From the NCBI GenBank assembly GCA_015056415.1, contig SVGJ01000020.1, forward strand, positions 1-38,385: a stretch of DNA of 38,385 nucleotides, given 5' to 3'. Positions 23,809 to 31,813 of the stretch are shown here, piece by piece (positions within the stretch are counted from its first letter, which is position 1; the number at the start of each line of letters is the position of its first letter). Under the pieces are notes generated by a model, which ran no database searches, was not told where the DNA came from, and worked only from the letters and a program-made list of their open reading frames with translations. Both the position numbers and the translations under genes were made by a program. This DNA comes from Clostridiales bacterium. Lineage in GTDB: Bacteria > Bacillota > Clostridia > Christensenellales > Aristaeellaceae.

Positions 23809-25965
23809 ATGGAGAGAGGCATTTATTTTGATGGCTGGTTCAAGCATGAGCATTGCTATCATCCCAGCCTTCCCGCCCGCCGCCAGCAGATCCTGGAGGA
23901 TCTGGAGATGTACCACGGCACGGTGCTGACCTGGGCCGGCATGGGCGGCGGCAGTATTTCCCTGCCCTATCTGCACCACGAGGCGTTCGGCCCCGTGGAT
24001 CCCCGGATGCAGATGTACGGCTTTATGAACGACAGCGATTTTGTGGCGGAATGCAACCGCCGTGGCATCAAGCTCTTCGGCATCGTGTTTGAGGTGCAGG
24101 GCTGGGAGTATCCCGTGGTGATGGATCAGGAAGGCCACATCGTCCGCATGAACAAGCGGGCCGAGGTGGAAGGCCACGAGTGGTACGGCCTGCGGGAGTT
24201 CAGCCAGGACAAGTGGCCCAACGCCTTCCCCACCAGCCTGAAGGACTACTACCCCGACGGCATCCGCGACGAGGACGGCCATCTGGTCACCGACCTGTGG
24301 GAGGAGTGCGCCATCCGGGATATGCACGGCAATCCCATCCACGCCCAGTGGGTGGAGGTCAAGGATCACGAGGAAAGCTGCTACCAGATGTGCCGAAATA
24401 ATTACGTCTGGCGGGAATACCTCAAGAAGATCATGATGATCCATGTGGACGCCGGCGTTCCGGGCATCCAGCTGGATGAGTGCGAGCTGCCCATGACCGC
24501 CATTTCCTCCGGCGGATGCTTCTGCAAAAGCTGCATGAAGCTGTTCAACCAGTACCTCAGGGAGCGCAAGGCCGCCGGCTTGCTGGGCGAGGAATGGGAC
24601 GGCATCGACCTGAATACCTTCCACTATGGCGAATACCTGAAGGCCCATAACAGTCCCTATCCCCAGGGCGCGCCCTTCTACAAGGATTACTGGGAGTTCC
24701 AGGTCCGCCATGTGCGCAAGTACTTCAGCGAGCTGGCGGACTTCGCCCGGGCCTACGCCAAGGAGAAATACGGCCGCGATCTGCTGATCTCCGGCAACTT
24801 CTACAATATGCAGCCCGCCTACTATCCCATTGAGAAAAAGGTGGACATCGTGGTGACGGAAATGGATCACACCCTGTTCCGCCAGCCCTATTACTACCGC
24901 TTCTGCTCCGGCTTCGCCCCGGGCAAGCCCGTGATCATCGCGGAAAACCCCTACGGCGGCATCATCCCCAAGCTGCTGACCATGCTGGACAAGGGCCAGG
25001 GCTATGACCTGTACCGGGTGTTCCTGCTGGAGGCCTCGGTGTATGGGTGCAATATGTCCATCCCCTACGGCGGCTGGATGGGCAACACCATCAAGGACAG
25101 CTTCTGGGCGCCCAGAGAGCTCACCGCCAGCGTGCAGGACTTCCTCTACCGCAACGAGGGGCTCTTCCCCCGCACCAGGTCGAAGGGCGCGGCGGTGCTG
25201 TATTCCTATGGCAGCTACTACTGGCGCGATTCCAACAAGGGCAGCGGCGCCAACGGCATGCAGGATTCCTATGAGAACCTGATGGACGCCACCTCCGCCG
25301 CCTGGATGGATCCCGACCTGAAGCCCGTGCCCTTCTGGGATGTGATCCGCGCCATGAGCGACCGCAACGCCCAGTATGACACCATCATGCTGCCCGACGG
25401 GGACTTCCGCCCTGATGACTTTACCGCCGACAGGCTGCAAGGCTACCCCATGGTCATCATCCCTGACGCTTATGTGCTCACGCGGAACCAGCAGGATATT
25501 CTGCTGGATTACGCCGCCAGAGGCGGCAAGGTGCTGGCGCTGGGCCGCCTGGCCGAGGGCACGGCGCTGCTGGAGCAGCTGCTGAAAACCGGCAATACCA
25601 CGTACGTGCCCATCGAGGATAACGGCACCGGCTACATGGAAGCCTTCCTGCAGGCCTTCACCGCCGTGTATGGACCCATCGCCCCCGCGGCCTGCGAGCA
25701 TGAGCAGATCGGCATCCAGCGCTTCGATGATGAGAAGGGCGCCTATGTGCACATCCTGAACTACAACTACAACGCGGAAACCGATCGCATCGAGGCCATC
25801 CCCGAGCTGAAGATCCGCGTGAAGGGCGTGGACGCGGACAGGCTGCAGCTCATCGTGCCCGAGGGACAGCCCGCGCCGGAATACACCACGGAAACGCTTG
25901 GCGGGGACGTTTGCGTAACGCTGAAAAACGTCGGTCTGTACTCCGCGCTGGTTTTCCCGGCATAA
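23809..25965 (+). CDS. Cytoplasmic glycoside hydrolase-like protein with TIM barrel and GATase-like domain
   Basis: The protein is 718 residues with no signal peptide. Residues about 1-440 look like a TIM barrel: GIYFDGWFKHEH, RGIKLFGIVFEVQGWEY, VDAGVPGIQLDECELP with the acidic residues D and E at a barrel strand end, then a GGCFCKSCMKLFNQYL segment as in several uncharacterised GH-like families, and DLLISGNFYN. A region at about 460-620 (YPMVIIPDAYVLTRNQQDI and GGKVLALGRLAEG) resembles the GATase-like trimerisation domain of GH42-type proteins. A small beta domain ends the protein. The exact family and substrate are unknown. AAGGGGG precedes the start, a leader very like that of the beta-helix gene. 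Confidence 0.75.
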   Translation: MERGIYFDGWFKHEHCYHPSLPARRQQILEDLEMYHGTVLTWAGMGGGSISLPYLHHEAFGPVDPRMQMYGFMNDSDFVAECNRRGIKLFGIVFEVQGWEYPVVMDQEGHIVRMNKRAEVEGHEWYGLREFSQDKWPNAFPTSLKDYYPDGIRDEDGHLVTDLWEECAIRDMHGNPIHAQWVEVKDHEESCYQMCRNNYVWREYLKKIMMIHVDAGVPGIQLDECELPMTAISSGGCFCKSCMKLFNQYLRERKAAGLLGEEWDGIDLNTFHYGEYLKAHNSPYPQGAPFYKDYWEFQVRHVRKYFSELADFARAYAKEKYGRDLLISGNFYNMQPAYYPIEKKVDIVVTEMDHTLFRQPYYYRFCSGFAPGKPVIIAENPYGGIIPKLLTMLDKGQGYDLYRVFLLEASVYGCNMSIPYGGWMGNTIKDSFWAPRELTASVQDFLYRNEGLFPRTRSKGAAVLYSYGSYYWRDSNKGSGANGMQDSYENLMDATSAAWMDPDLKPVPFWDVIRAMSDRNAQYDTIMLPDGDFRPDDFTADRLQGYPMVIIPDAYVLTRNQQDILLDYAARGGKVLALGRLAEGTALLEQLLKTGNTTYVPIEDNGTGYMEAFLQAFTAVYGPIAPAACEHEQIGIQRFDDEKGAYVHILNYNYNAETDRIEAIPELKIRVKGVDADRLQLIVPEGQPAPEYTTETLGGDVCVTLKNVGLYSALVFPA

Positions 25966-26008
25966 AAGGGACATCACCCGCACCGATCATAGTCAAATAT
26001 ATAGAATT

Positions 26009-26050
26009 TTTGGCAGAATACTTGCCAAAGAAAACAAGTGGTGCTATAAT
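26009..26050 (+). promoter_or_regulatory. Strong promoter with overlapping palindrome for the second importer operon
   Basis: TTGCCA (26022-26027), a 17-bp spacer and a perfect TATAAT (26045-26050). The palindrome TTTGGCA (26009-26015) / TGCCAAA (26023-26029) with a 7-bp centre overlaps the -35, so a bound repressor would block the polymerase. Confidence 0.7.
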
Positions 26051-26108
26051 TGCTTCAGTAGCCGGTTTTTCCCGGCGGAATCGTTTCATTATTCAAGGAG
26101 GTTATGGT

Positions 26109-27356
26109 ATGAAGAAACTCGTTTCCCTTCTCCTGGCTCTGGCCATGCTGCTGAGCCTGACTGCCGCTTTTGCCGAGCAGGAAACCGTCACCCTGAAGGT
26201 CAGCTCCATCTGGTCCGCTGAGACCGAAGCTAACCGCGCTCCCTTCCTGAAGACCCTGGAAGAGTTTGAGGCTGCTTATCCCAACATCAAGCTCGAAGTT
26301 GAATGGTTCGAAGCCAACGCCTGGAAAGAGACCGGCGAGACCCTGGCTCTGAGCAACAGCCTGCCTGACGTGTTCTATTGGAATGCCGGCGGCGTGCTGT
26401 GGAACCTGGTTGGTTCCGGCGACATCCTGCCCCTGAACGACTACCTGACCGATGACATCATGGCCCGTATGGAGCCCGGCCTGCTGGTCGACATGACTTT
26501 CGACGAGAAGGTCTATCAGCTGCCCTACACCAAGGCTGCTTCCATGCTGTATTGCAACACCGAGCTGTTCACCCAGTACAACGTGAAGATCCCCGAGACC
26601 TGGGAAGAGCTGCTCACCGCCGTGAAGACCTTCAAGGACGCTGGCGTGACCCCCATGGCTCTGGGCGGCGCTGATCAGTGGCCCACCAACATGTACACCG
26701 ACATCATCGCCCTGCGTTTTGCTGGCGACGAAGCCTGCCGTGCTGCTTACTACAAGACCGAAGGCGCTACCTTCATGACCCAGGATTGGGTTGATGGCAT
26801 GGCTGCTTTCAAGGAGCTGATCGACCTGGGCGCCTTCCCCGAGGACGCCGCTTCCCTGACCCGTGACGAGTCCGAAGTGCCCTACTTCGCTGGCGAGATC
26901 CCCATGTACTATCATGGCCAGTGGTTTGCCGGCTCCCTGTCTCCCGAGATGCAGCAGAAGGTCGTTGCTGTGAAGTTCCCCGCCGTTGGCAAGGGCTATG
27001 ACAACCAGTTCATGGGCGGCGCCGCCGAGGGCTTCTGCGTGTCCTCCTACACCGAGCATCCCGACGAGGCTTTCACCGCTGCTCTGTTCTTCGCTGAGAA
27101 CCTGTCCAAGAACGGCTACATCGCCGGCGCCGGCCTGCCCGCTTGGAAGTATGACTTCTCCGAGTACACCGAGCTGAACCCCGTTATGTCCCAGATCAAG
27201 GACATCACCTCCACCGCTGATTCCATGCTGCTGTGGGGCAACACCGCCCTGACCGGCGAAGATGCTACCCTGATCGGCGAGACCGTCTACGACGTGCTGA
27301 CCGGCGAGATCACTCCCGAGCAGTGGTGCGAAGACATGGAGACCATTTTCGAATAA
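26109..27356 (+). CDS. Sugar ABC transporter solute-binding protein, highly expressed
   Basis: A 415-residue extracellular binding protein. The signal peptide is MKKLVSLLLALAMLLSLTAA followed by FAEQ. I see no lipobox cysteine, so it may be released or held by another means, which is unusual for a Gram-positive importer. The mature part follows the SBP_bac_1 pattern: LEEFEAAYPNIKLEVEWFE, LPDVFYWNAGG, VYQLPYTKAASMLYCNTELF, KIPETWEELLTAVKTFKDAG, FMGGAAEGFCVSSYTEHPDEA. Codon use differs from the neighbours (many GCT, CGT and GAA), the mark of a very highly expressed gene. The start at 26109 is set by AAGGAGG (26095-26101). It is first in a three-gene operon. Confidence 0.93.
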   Translation: MKKLVSLLLALAMLLSLTAAFAEQETVTLKVSSIWSAETEANRAPFLKTLEEFEAAYPNIKLEVEWFEANAWKETGETLALSNSLPDVFYWNAGGVLWNLVGSGDILPLNDYLTDDIMARMEPGLLVDMTFDEKVYQLPYTKAASMLYCNTELFTQYNVKIPETWEELLTAVKTFKDAGVTPMALGGADQWPTNMYTDIIALRFAGDEACRAAYYKTEGATFMTQDWVDGMAAFKELIDLGAFPEDAASLTRDESEVPYFAGEIPMYYHGQWFAGSLSPEMQQKVVAVKFPAVGKGYDNQFMGGAAEGFCVSSYTEHPDEAFTAALFFAENLSKNGYIAGAGLPAWKYDFSEYTELNPVMSQIKDITSTADSMLLWGNTALTGEDATLIGETVYDVLTGEITPEQWCEDMETIFE

Positions 27357-27374
27357 TTCTTAACCCATACCACC

Positions 27375-27401
27375 GGGGGTGGCGGTCAGACCGTCACCCC
27401 C
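27375..27401 (+). terminator. Intra-operon hairpin between binding protein and permeases
   Basis: The 12-bp stem GGGGGTGGCGGT (27375-27386) / ACCGTCACCCCC (27390-27401) has one G-U pair and a 3-nt loop, and only a weak T-rich tail (TTCCTTT). It is more likely a partial terminator or 3' mRNA stabiliser that keeps the binding protein more abundant than the permeases. Confidence 0.65.
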
Positions 27402-27437
27402 TTCCTTTACTCTTGATGCTTACAAGGAGGTCCGCTT

Positions 27438-28349
27438 ATGAAACGCGTTTTGTCGAATAAGTGGAGCATTGCGGTCTTTGTTCTGCCGACCGTCCTGTTT
27501 TTCACCTACATAGTCATCATCCCGATCTTCAAGTCCTTCTATTACAGTCTCCTGAGCGAGATCCCCGCAAAGGTGGGCGACGAATCCCAGTTCGTCTGGT
27601 TTGAGAACTACATCAAAATGTTCACCCCCGGCCGCCGCAACGATTTCCCCGGCGCAGTTCTCAATTCGCTGTTGTACGCGGTTCTGTCCATCTTTATCCA
27701 GCTCCCCTTCTCCCTGCTGATCGCCCTGATCCTTTCCAACGGCGTCAAGGGTGAGAGCCTGTACCGCAACGTCTACTTTATCCCTGTGGTCATTTCCTCG
27801 GTGGTTATCAGTCTTCTGTGGCAGCGCATCTACAAGGACCTGATCCCCGCGCTGTATGAGATCCTGAACCTCCCCCTGCCAAAGAATGGCTTCCTGGCCA
27901 ACAAGGATACAAAGCTGATGGCCGTATTCCTGCCCAGCCTGTGGCAGTTCGTAGGCTATCATATGCTGCTGATGTACGGCGCACTGAAGTCCATCCCCAC
28001 GGACATCATCGAGGCGGCCACCGTTGACGGCGCCAGCGCGCCCCGCATGGCGCTGCGCATCCAGATCCCCATGATCAAGCCCATGCTGAAGGTTTGCCTG
28101 TCCTTCTCGCTGATCGGCTCCTTCAAGCTGTTCGATACGCCCTGGATCCTGCTGGAGCGTGCCAACAAGCAGCTGCCCGCGCTGTCCATGTATGTGGAGA
28201 TGTTCTCCAACCACAAATACAGCTACGCCAGCGCGCAGGCCATGTTCATCGTGTTCGAATGTCTGGCCTTCACCATGCTGCTGAACTTCATCTTCAAGGA
28301 TCGTGACGGCATCGTCTCGAAGAAGGGAAGGAGGCGTCTTGCTGCATGA
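27438..28349 (+). CDS. Carbohydrate ABC transporter permease, MalF/UgpA type
   Basis: A 303-residue permease with six helices, starting with a hydrophobic helix (SIAVFVLPTVLFFTYIVIIP). The EAA coupling loop is IEAATVDGASAPRMALRIQI. The length is normal for this subfamily, without the extra loop seen in the MalF protein at 15422-16999. CAAGGAGG precedes the ATG. Its stop overlaps the start of the next permease (28346-28349, ATGA), giving coupled translation. It is part of the operon 26109-29170. Confidence 0.94.
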   Translation: MKRVLSNKWSIAVFVLPTVLFFTYIVIIPIFKSFYYSLLSEIPAKVGDESQFVWFENYIKMFTPGRRNDFPGAVLNSLLYAVLSIFIQLPFSLLIALILSNGVKGESLYRNVYFIPVVISSVVISLLWQRIYKDLIPALYEILNLPLPKNGFLANKDTKLMAVFLPSLWQFVGYHMLLMYGALKSIPTDIIEAATVDGASAPRMALRIQIPMIKPMLKVCLSFSLIGSFKLFDTPWILLERANKQLPALSMYVEMFSNHKYSYASAQAMFIVFECLAFTMLLNFIFKDRDGIVSKKGRRRLAA

Positions 28350-29170
28350 CTAAGAAGTTTTCAGTAGGCAAGGTTTTCTCCCAGATCTTTCTGGTCTTCT
28401 GGCTGCTGCTGTGCCTGTTCCCGCTGTATTGGCTGTTCTGCTTCTCCCTGAAGGACACGCAGGAGATCTTCAGCGGTAACCTGATTGGCCTGCCCACCCA
28501 GTGGCTGTTCTCCAATTACGCCAGCGCCTGGGGCAGCGCCAACATCAGCCTGTTCCTGCTCAACAGCGTGATCGATACCCTTGCGACCCTGCTGATCACA
28601 AGCCTGCTGGGCTTCATGAGCGCCTATGGCCTGCTGCGCATGCGCTGGAAGGGCCAGAAGCTGGTCATGACCTACATCATGATGGGCATGATGATCCCCA
28701 TGCACGCGGCTCTGTACCCCCTGACGGAGACTCTGCTGCCCCTGATGGGTACTTACTGGGCGCTGATCATCCCCTACGCTGCCTTCAACATCCCGATCAC
28801 GATCCTGATCCTCAGCGGCTTCATCTCCAACATCCCCTACGAGATGGAAGAGGCCGCCTGCATCGACGGCAGCGGCATCTACCGCACTGCCTTCACCATC
28901 ATCCTGCCCATGATGATCCCCGCCATTTCCACCGCGGCGATCTTCGTGTTCCTGCAGGTCTGGAACGAGCTGCTGCTGGCCACGGTCTTCACCACCGGCA
29001 AGGTGCGTACGCTGACTGTTGGCATCCAGCAGATGAGCGGCCAGTACCAGACGGACTACGGCTCCATGGGCGCCGCCCTGGTGATCGCCACCCTGCCCAC
29101 ACTGGTGCTGTACAGCTGCATGAGCGGCCAGGTTCAGAAGAGCCTGATCGCCGGCGCCGTGAAGGGCTGA
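28346..29170 (+). CDS. Carbohydrate ABC transporter permease, MalG/UgpE type
   Basis: A 274-residue six-helix permease. The coupling loop is MEEAACIDGSGIYRTAFTII, and the C-terminus SLIAGAVKG is the usual MalG ending. It is last in the operon and closes before a strong bidirectional terminator. As with the first importer, no ATPase is encoded here. Substrate is inferred only from the neighbouring glycan enzymes. Confidence 0.94.
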   Translation: MTKKFSVGKVFSQIFLVFWLLLCLFPLYWLFCFSLKDTQEIFSGNLIGLPTQWLFSNYASAWGSANISLFLLNSVIDTLATLLITSLLGFMSAYGLLRMRWKGQKLVMTYIMMGMMIPMHAALYPLTETLLPLMGTYWALIIPYAAFNIPITILILSGFISNIPYEMEEAACIDGSGIYRTAFTIILPMMIPAISTAAIFVFLQVWNELLLATVFTTGKVRTLTVGIQQMSGQYQTDYGSMGAALVIATLPTLVLYSCMSGQVQKSLIAGAVKG

Positions 29171-29189
29171 GCATTTCCCCTGGCAAAAC

Positions 29190-29223
29190 AAACAGCCCGG
29201 CTGAGCATTCAGCCGGGCTGTTT
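29190..29223. terminator. Bidirectional terminator between the permease operon and alaS
   Basis: The perfect 15-bp stem AAACAGCCCGGCTGA (29190-29204) / TCAGCCGGGCTGTTT (29209-29223) has loop GCAT. The flanking genes are convergent. Confidence 0.9.
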
Positions 29224-29252
29224 CATATCTGTTCAGTTTTCCCGCGGCAGGC

Positions 29253-31217
29253 TTACTTGTTGATAACAGCCTTGATGCGGCGCACGCCGGCGGAGGAGGA
29301 TTCCTCCTTCTGGATCTTGAAGTTGACCAGATCGCCGGTGTTCTCGGCATGGGGGCCACCGCAGATCTCGAAGGAGAACTCGCCCATCTTGTAGGTGCGA
29401 ACCTTCTCGCCATACTTGCTTTCGAACAGGCCGATAGCGCCCTTCTCCTTGGCCTCGGGCACGGTCATTTCCTCGCAGACGACGGGGGCCTTGGCCTGAA
29501 TGGCCTCGTTCACCAGCTTCTCCACCTCAGCCAGCTCCTCGGGGGTCACCTTGCGGCCGAAGGAGAAGTCGAAGCGGAGGCGCTCGGCGGTGATGTTGGA
29601 GCCCTTCTGGGCCACCTCGTCACCCAGCACCTTGCGCAGGGCGGCGTGGAGCAGATGGGTGGCGGTGTGCAGCTTGGCGGTCTCCTCGCTGTGATCGGCC
29701 AGGCCGCCCTTGAACTTCTGGTCGGCGCCCTGGTGGCTCAGCTCCTGGTGCTTCTTGAAGCGCTCGGCGAAGTCAGCCTCGTCCACCTTCAGGCCCTTTT
29801 CAGCGGCCAGCTCGATGGTCATCTCAATGGGGAAGCCGAAGGTATCGTAGAGCTTGAAGGCGCTGCGGCCGTCCAGGGTATCCAGGGTGGCCATGCGGGC
29901 GTTGAGGGCAGCCACCAGGGCAGCCTCGTCACCGGCGCCCGCGGCCTCGATGATGGGCATCATATCGGGGGAGGGACGCAGCTTCTTGGTCCTGGCGTTC
30001 TCCTGGGCACAGGCGATCTTATCCTCAGCGGTGAGGATGCTGTTCAGCAGCGCCTTGGTGTTCACGGTGTTGTTATACACCTTGTCGAACTCCTTTTCGC
30101 CCTGCTTCAGGGTGCGGGCAAAGCGACCCTCCTCCAGCTTCAGCTGCTCGATCACAAAGGCTGCGTTGCGCTCCAGCTCGGGATAGACGCTCTTGTACTG
30201 GTCGATGATGACCTGAGCGATCTCGGCGGTGAAGCCCTCGGCCATACCCAGCTGCATGCCGTAGCGCACAGCGCGGCGGATCAGGCGGCGAAGGATGTAG
30301 CCCTGGTCGGTGTTGGAGGGGGACACGCCGCGATCGTCGCCGAGGATGAAGGTAGAGGTGCGCATATGGTCGGCGATGATGCGGAAGGCCTTGGTGTTTT
30401 CGTCATCGGGGACGTACTTCTTGCCGGAGAGCTCCTCGATGCGGCCCAGGATACGGGCAAAAATTTCAGTCTCATAGACAGACTTCTTGCCGGTCAGCAC
30501 GCAGATGGTACGCTCCAGGCCCATGCCGGTGTCCACGTTCTTCTGCTCCAGCGGGATGAAGGTGCCGTCGGCCTGCTTGTTATACTGCATGAACACGTCG
30601 TTCCAGATTTCCAGATACGCACCGCACTTGCAGGCAGGGGAGCAATCGGGGCCGCAGGGCTCCTTGACGATGATGAACATCTCGGTATCGGGACCGCAGG
30701 GGCCGGTCAGGCCAGCGGGGCCCCACCAGTTGTGTTCCTTGGGCAGGAAGAAGAGGTGATCGTCCTTCACGCCCAGGCTGCGCCAGATGTTGGCGGCCTC
30801 GTCATCGCGGGGGCAATCCTCGTCGCCCTCAAAGACGGTGAAGGCCAGCTTATCCTTGTCCAGGCCCAGATATTCGGGGCTGGTGAGGAACTCCCAGCTC
30901 CACGGAATCATTTCCTTCTTGAAATAATCGCCCAGGGACCAGTTGCCCAGCATTTCGAAGAAGGTCAGGTGAGAAGGATCGCCCACATCGTCGATATCGC
31001 CGGTGCGGATGCACTTCTGCACGTCGGTCAGGCGGGTGCCGGCGGGATGCTTCTGGCCCAGCAGATAGGGCACCAGGGGATGCATACCAGCGGTGGTGAA
31101 GAGCACGGTGGGGTCGTTCTCCGGGATCACGGAGGCGGACTGGATGCGATGATGGCCCTTGGTCTCCATGAACGACTGGAACATTTCGCGCAGCTGCGCG
31201 GCGGTGATGTTCTTCAT
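29253..31217 (-). CDS. alaS: Alanyl-tRNA synthetase, short form lacking the C-terminal C-Ala domain
   Basis: AlaRS charges tRNA-Ala and hydrolyses mischarged products. The protein is 654 residues against about 870 for most bacteria. The aminoacylation domain is complete (SASVIPENDPTVLFTTAGMH; FFEMLGNWSLGDYFKKE; WGPAGLTGPCGPDTEMF). The editing domain has its zinc/active-site ligands, HTATH at 517-521 and CGGPH at 619-623. The chain then stops after AGVRRIKAVINK, where the linker to C-Ala normally begins. A four-Cys cluster CGPDCSPACKC (188-198) sits before YLEIWNDVFMQY. It resembles the short AlaRS type I recall from candidate-phyla bacteria. The start at 31217 is set by GGAAGGAG. A strong promoter gives a leader of only about 45 nt, so there is no T-box. 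Confidence 0.95.
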   Translation of the reverse strand: MKNITAAQLREMFQSFMETKGHHRIQSASVIPENDPTVLFTTAGMHPLVPYLLGQKHPAGTRLTDVQKCIRTGDIDDVGDPSHLTFFEMLGNWSLGDYFKKEMIPWSWEFLTSPEYLGLDKDKLAFTVFEGDEDCPRDDEAANIWRSLGVKDDHLFFLPKEHNWWGPAGLTGPCGPDTEMFIIVKEPCGPDCSPACKCGAYLEIWNDVFMQYNKQADGTFIPLEQKNVDTGMGLERTICVLTGKKSVYETEIFARILGRIEELSGKKYVPDDENTKAFRIIADHMRTSTFILGDDRGVSPSNTDQGYILRRLIRRAVRYGMQLGMAEGFTAEIAQVIIDQYKSVYPELERNAAFVIEQLKLEEGRFARTLKQGEKEFDKVYNNTVNTKALLNSILTAEDKIACAQENARTKKLRPSPDMMPIIEAAGAGDEAALVAALNARMATLDTLDGRSAFKLYDTFGFPIEMTIELAAEKGLKVDEADFAERFKKHQELSHQGADQKFKGGLADHSEETAKLHTATHLLHAALRKVLGDEVAQKGSNITAERLRFDFSFGRKVTPEELAEVEKLVNEAIQAKAPVVCEEMTVPEAKEKGAIGLFESKYGEKVRTYKMGEFSFEICGGPHAENTGDLVNFKIQKEESSSAGVRRIKAVINK

Positions 31218-31269
31218 GAGCAAAAACTCCTTCCAAATCGCGGTTTTCCGCGGAACAATCGTACCGTAT

Positions 31270-31298
31270 ATTATAGCAAAGGATTTCCGCCTTTGCAA
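31270..31298 (-). promoter_or_regulatory. Promoter of alaS
   Basis: Read on the minus strand: TTGCAA (31293-31298), a 17-bp spacer and TATAAT (31270-31275). It lies right beside repeat copy B. Confidence 0.8.
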
Positions 31299-31301
31299 GC
31301 C

Positions 31302-31410
31302 CCAGAGGGCTCCGCCCTCTGGACTCCCGCAAGGGATTTCATCCCTTGACCCTTTCGGGACAGGCCATGCAGGGGTCACGGTGCGCAGAGGGCGCACCGC
31401 GACGCGCGGT
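31302..31410 (+). repeat. Intergenic multi-hairpin repeat, copy B
   Basis: Hairpin 1 is CCAGAGGGC (31302-31310) / GCCCTCTGG (31314-31322), and GGACTCCC follows as in copy A. Hairpin 2 is AAGGGAT (31331-31337) / ATCCCTT (31341-31347). Then come CCCTTTCGGG, the core GGGGTCACG (31372-31380), the stem GGTGCGC/GCGCACC with a 5-nt loop (31380-31398) and GCGACGC (31399-31405). The core stems of copies A and B differ in sequence but keep their pairing. Confidence 0.75.
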
Positions 31411-31468
31411 TGCAGGATTTGTTGGGGCGTTTGGAGAACTGCGTGAAGGTAATATATTGGAGGAATAT

Positions 31469-31735
31469 ATGAGCTGCAAATTTTTTTCAGAATGATTCCT
31501 CCGAGTATTTTCCTTGCCACGCCTGCTGCCCGAAGGAGGAGTTCAACTGCCTGTTCTGCTATTGTCCGCTGTATGCGCTGAGCAGGAGATGCGGAGGATG
31601 CTTCACCTATCTTGAGAACGGGGTGAAGGACTGCGCGCTGTGTGATTTCCCTCGCCGCGAACGAATGTGGACGCCGGGCTTGCCTGCTATCAAGAGATCC
31701 TGGCGGTGGCGCAGCGGGAGAATCAGCGCCCCTGA
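31469..31735 (+). pseudogene. Cysteine-rich small domain protein, broken by two compensating frameshifts
   Basis: A good ribosome binding site (GGAGG, 31459-31463) precedes the ATG at 31469, but the frame stops at TGA 31491-31493 or nearby after MSCKFFSE. If the T7 run at 31481-31487 had six T, the reading becomes MSCKFFQNDSSEYFPCH... and continues EEFNCLFCYCPLYAL, RRCGGCFTYLENGVKDCALC, the pattern of the Cys-rich-small (PF04071) family. At the CCC near 31650-31652 one base is missing; adding one restores the first frame, ending AVAQRENQRP and TGA at 31733-31735. Restored length is about 88 residues, normal for the family. Either a decayed gene or two homopolymer sequencing errors. Confidence 0.75.
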
Positions 31736-31760
31736 CCGCCCCAACCCCGCAGAAAAAGTC

Positions 31761-31789
31761 GGGACAGACTGCCCATGCAGTGGTATCAT
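31761..31789 (+). promoter_or_regulatory. Probable promoter of the AraC regulator gene
   Basis: GGGACA (31761-31766), a 17-bp spacer and TATCAT (31784-31789) with extended TG at 31781-31782. The leader is about 20 nt. Confidence 0.5.
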
Positions 31790-31813
31790 CATCCTGTCGA
31801 AAGGAGTGATCCC

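Noticed and set aside
31218-31300. Possible T-box leader of alaS
   Set aside because: The promoter at 31270-31298 leaves a leader of only about 45 nt, with no T-box consensus or long stem.
29349-31349. Long plus-strand open frame across alaS
   Set aside because: alaS on the minus strand has all catalytic motifs; the plus-strand frame is low-complexity (His, Gly, Leu, Ala) and starts without a ribosome binding site.
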